From contig USDU01000166.1 in assembly GCA_900553635.1 (NCBI GenBank), positions 1 through 5,662 on the forward strand: 5,662 bases of DNA, given 5' to 3'. Origin of the DNA: an uncultured Lachnospiraceae bacterium. GTDB taxonomy: Bacteria; Bacillota_A; Clostridia; Lachnospirales; Lachnospiraceae. The notes beneath the pieces were generated by a model, which worked only from the letters and a program-made list of their open reading frames with translations, did no database searches and was not told where the DNA came from. Position numbers and translations under genes: made by a program. Of the stretch, positions 5,614-5,662 are shown one piece after another; the first letter of the stretch is position 1; each line of letters begins with the position of its first letter.

Positions 5614-5662
5614 ATGGATATTAAGAAAGAAGCTTTGGAACTACAGCCATTTCTGGAAAAAT
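5614..5662 (+). CDS. Start of an unidentified gene, truncated by window edge
   Basis: ATG 5614 follows an AAGGAG ribosome binding site (5601-5606, 7 nt spacing) and opens a frame that runs to the window end: MDIKKEALELQPFLEK, 16 codons plus one base. It starts 19 nt after the transporter stop with no terminator between, so co-transcription is expected. The N-terminus is amphipathic, with no signal peptide in view, which suggests a cytoplasmic protein. Many M20-type amidohydrolases that accompany clostridial transporters open with a similar helix before the RR-x-x-H element, but the diagnostic part is outside the window, so no function is assigned. Confidence 0.75.
   Translation, partial: MDIKKEALELQPFLEK

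Overview
The window reads as ordinary chromosome of a Gram-positive, anaerobe-type Firmicute. The most likely group is Clostridia, and the gene content and moderate GC suggest Lachnospiraceae. The signs are strong AGGAGG-type ribosome binding sites before nearly every gene, consensus sigma-A promoters, tightly packed co-directional genes, and the protein families present. The genus is my inference; no rRNA or other marker gene is present. All supported genes lie on the + strand.

Layout. (1) 1-2242: the 3' part of a beta-CASP metallo-beta-lactamase RNA nuclease-type protein, followed 17 nt later by a membrane-anchored N-acetylmuramoyl-L-alanine amidase. A GC-rich hairpin about 90 nt downstream probably ends this unit. 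(2) 2243-2554: a 312-nt gap without a convincing intact gene. It holds the hairpin, scattered peptide fragments that may be the relic of a small helix-turn-helix gene, a strong promoter (TTGACG, 17 nt, TAAAAT), and an inverted repeat that pairs with the next gene's Shine-Dalgarno. (3) 2555-4253: a three-gene operon with overlapping ends: shikimate kinase (aroK), a nitroreductase-family flavoprotein and a TetR-family regulator. It closes with a textbook intrinsic terminator at 4256-4299. (4) 4326-5662: a promoter with a perfect TATAAT box, two adjacent 14-bp palindromes just downstream of the start point, a 390-residue polytopic membrane protein made of two similar halves, and the first 16 codons of a further gene 19 nt behind it.

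How the parts may work together. The amidase and the nuclease are housekeeping functions. The TetR-family gene lies directly upstream of a separately transcribed putative transporter whose promoter carries two twin palindromes. The simplest model is that this regulator binds them and represses the transporter and the gene behind it until a ligand appears. The nitroreductase encoded with the regulator could act on the same or a related compound. This link is inference.

Most noteworthy are the double-palindrome operator candidate (4367-4398), the duplicated, unidentified membrane protein (4422-5594), and the possible gene relic and SD-masking repeat before aroK. I see no mobile element, CRISPR array, tRNA or rRNA. 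I did not find a clearly new biological system.
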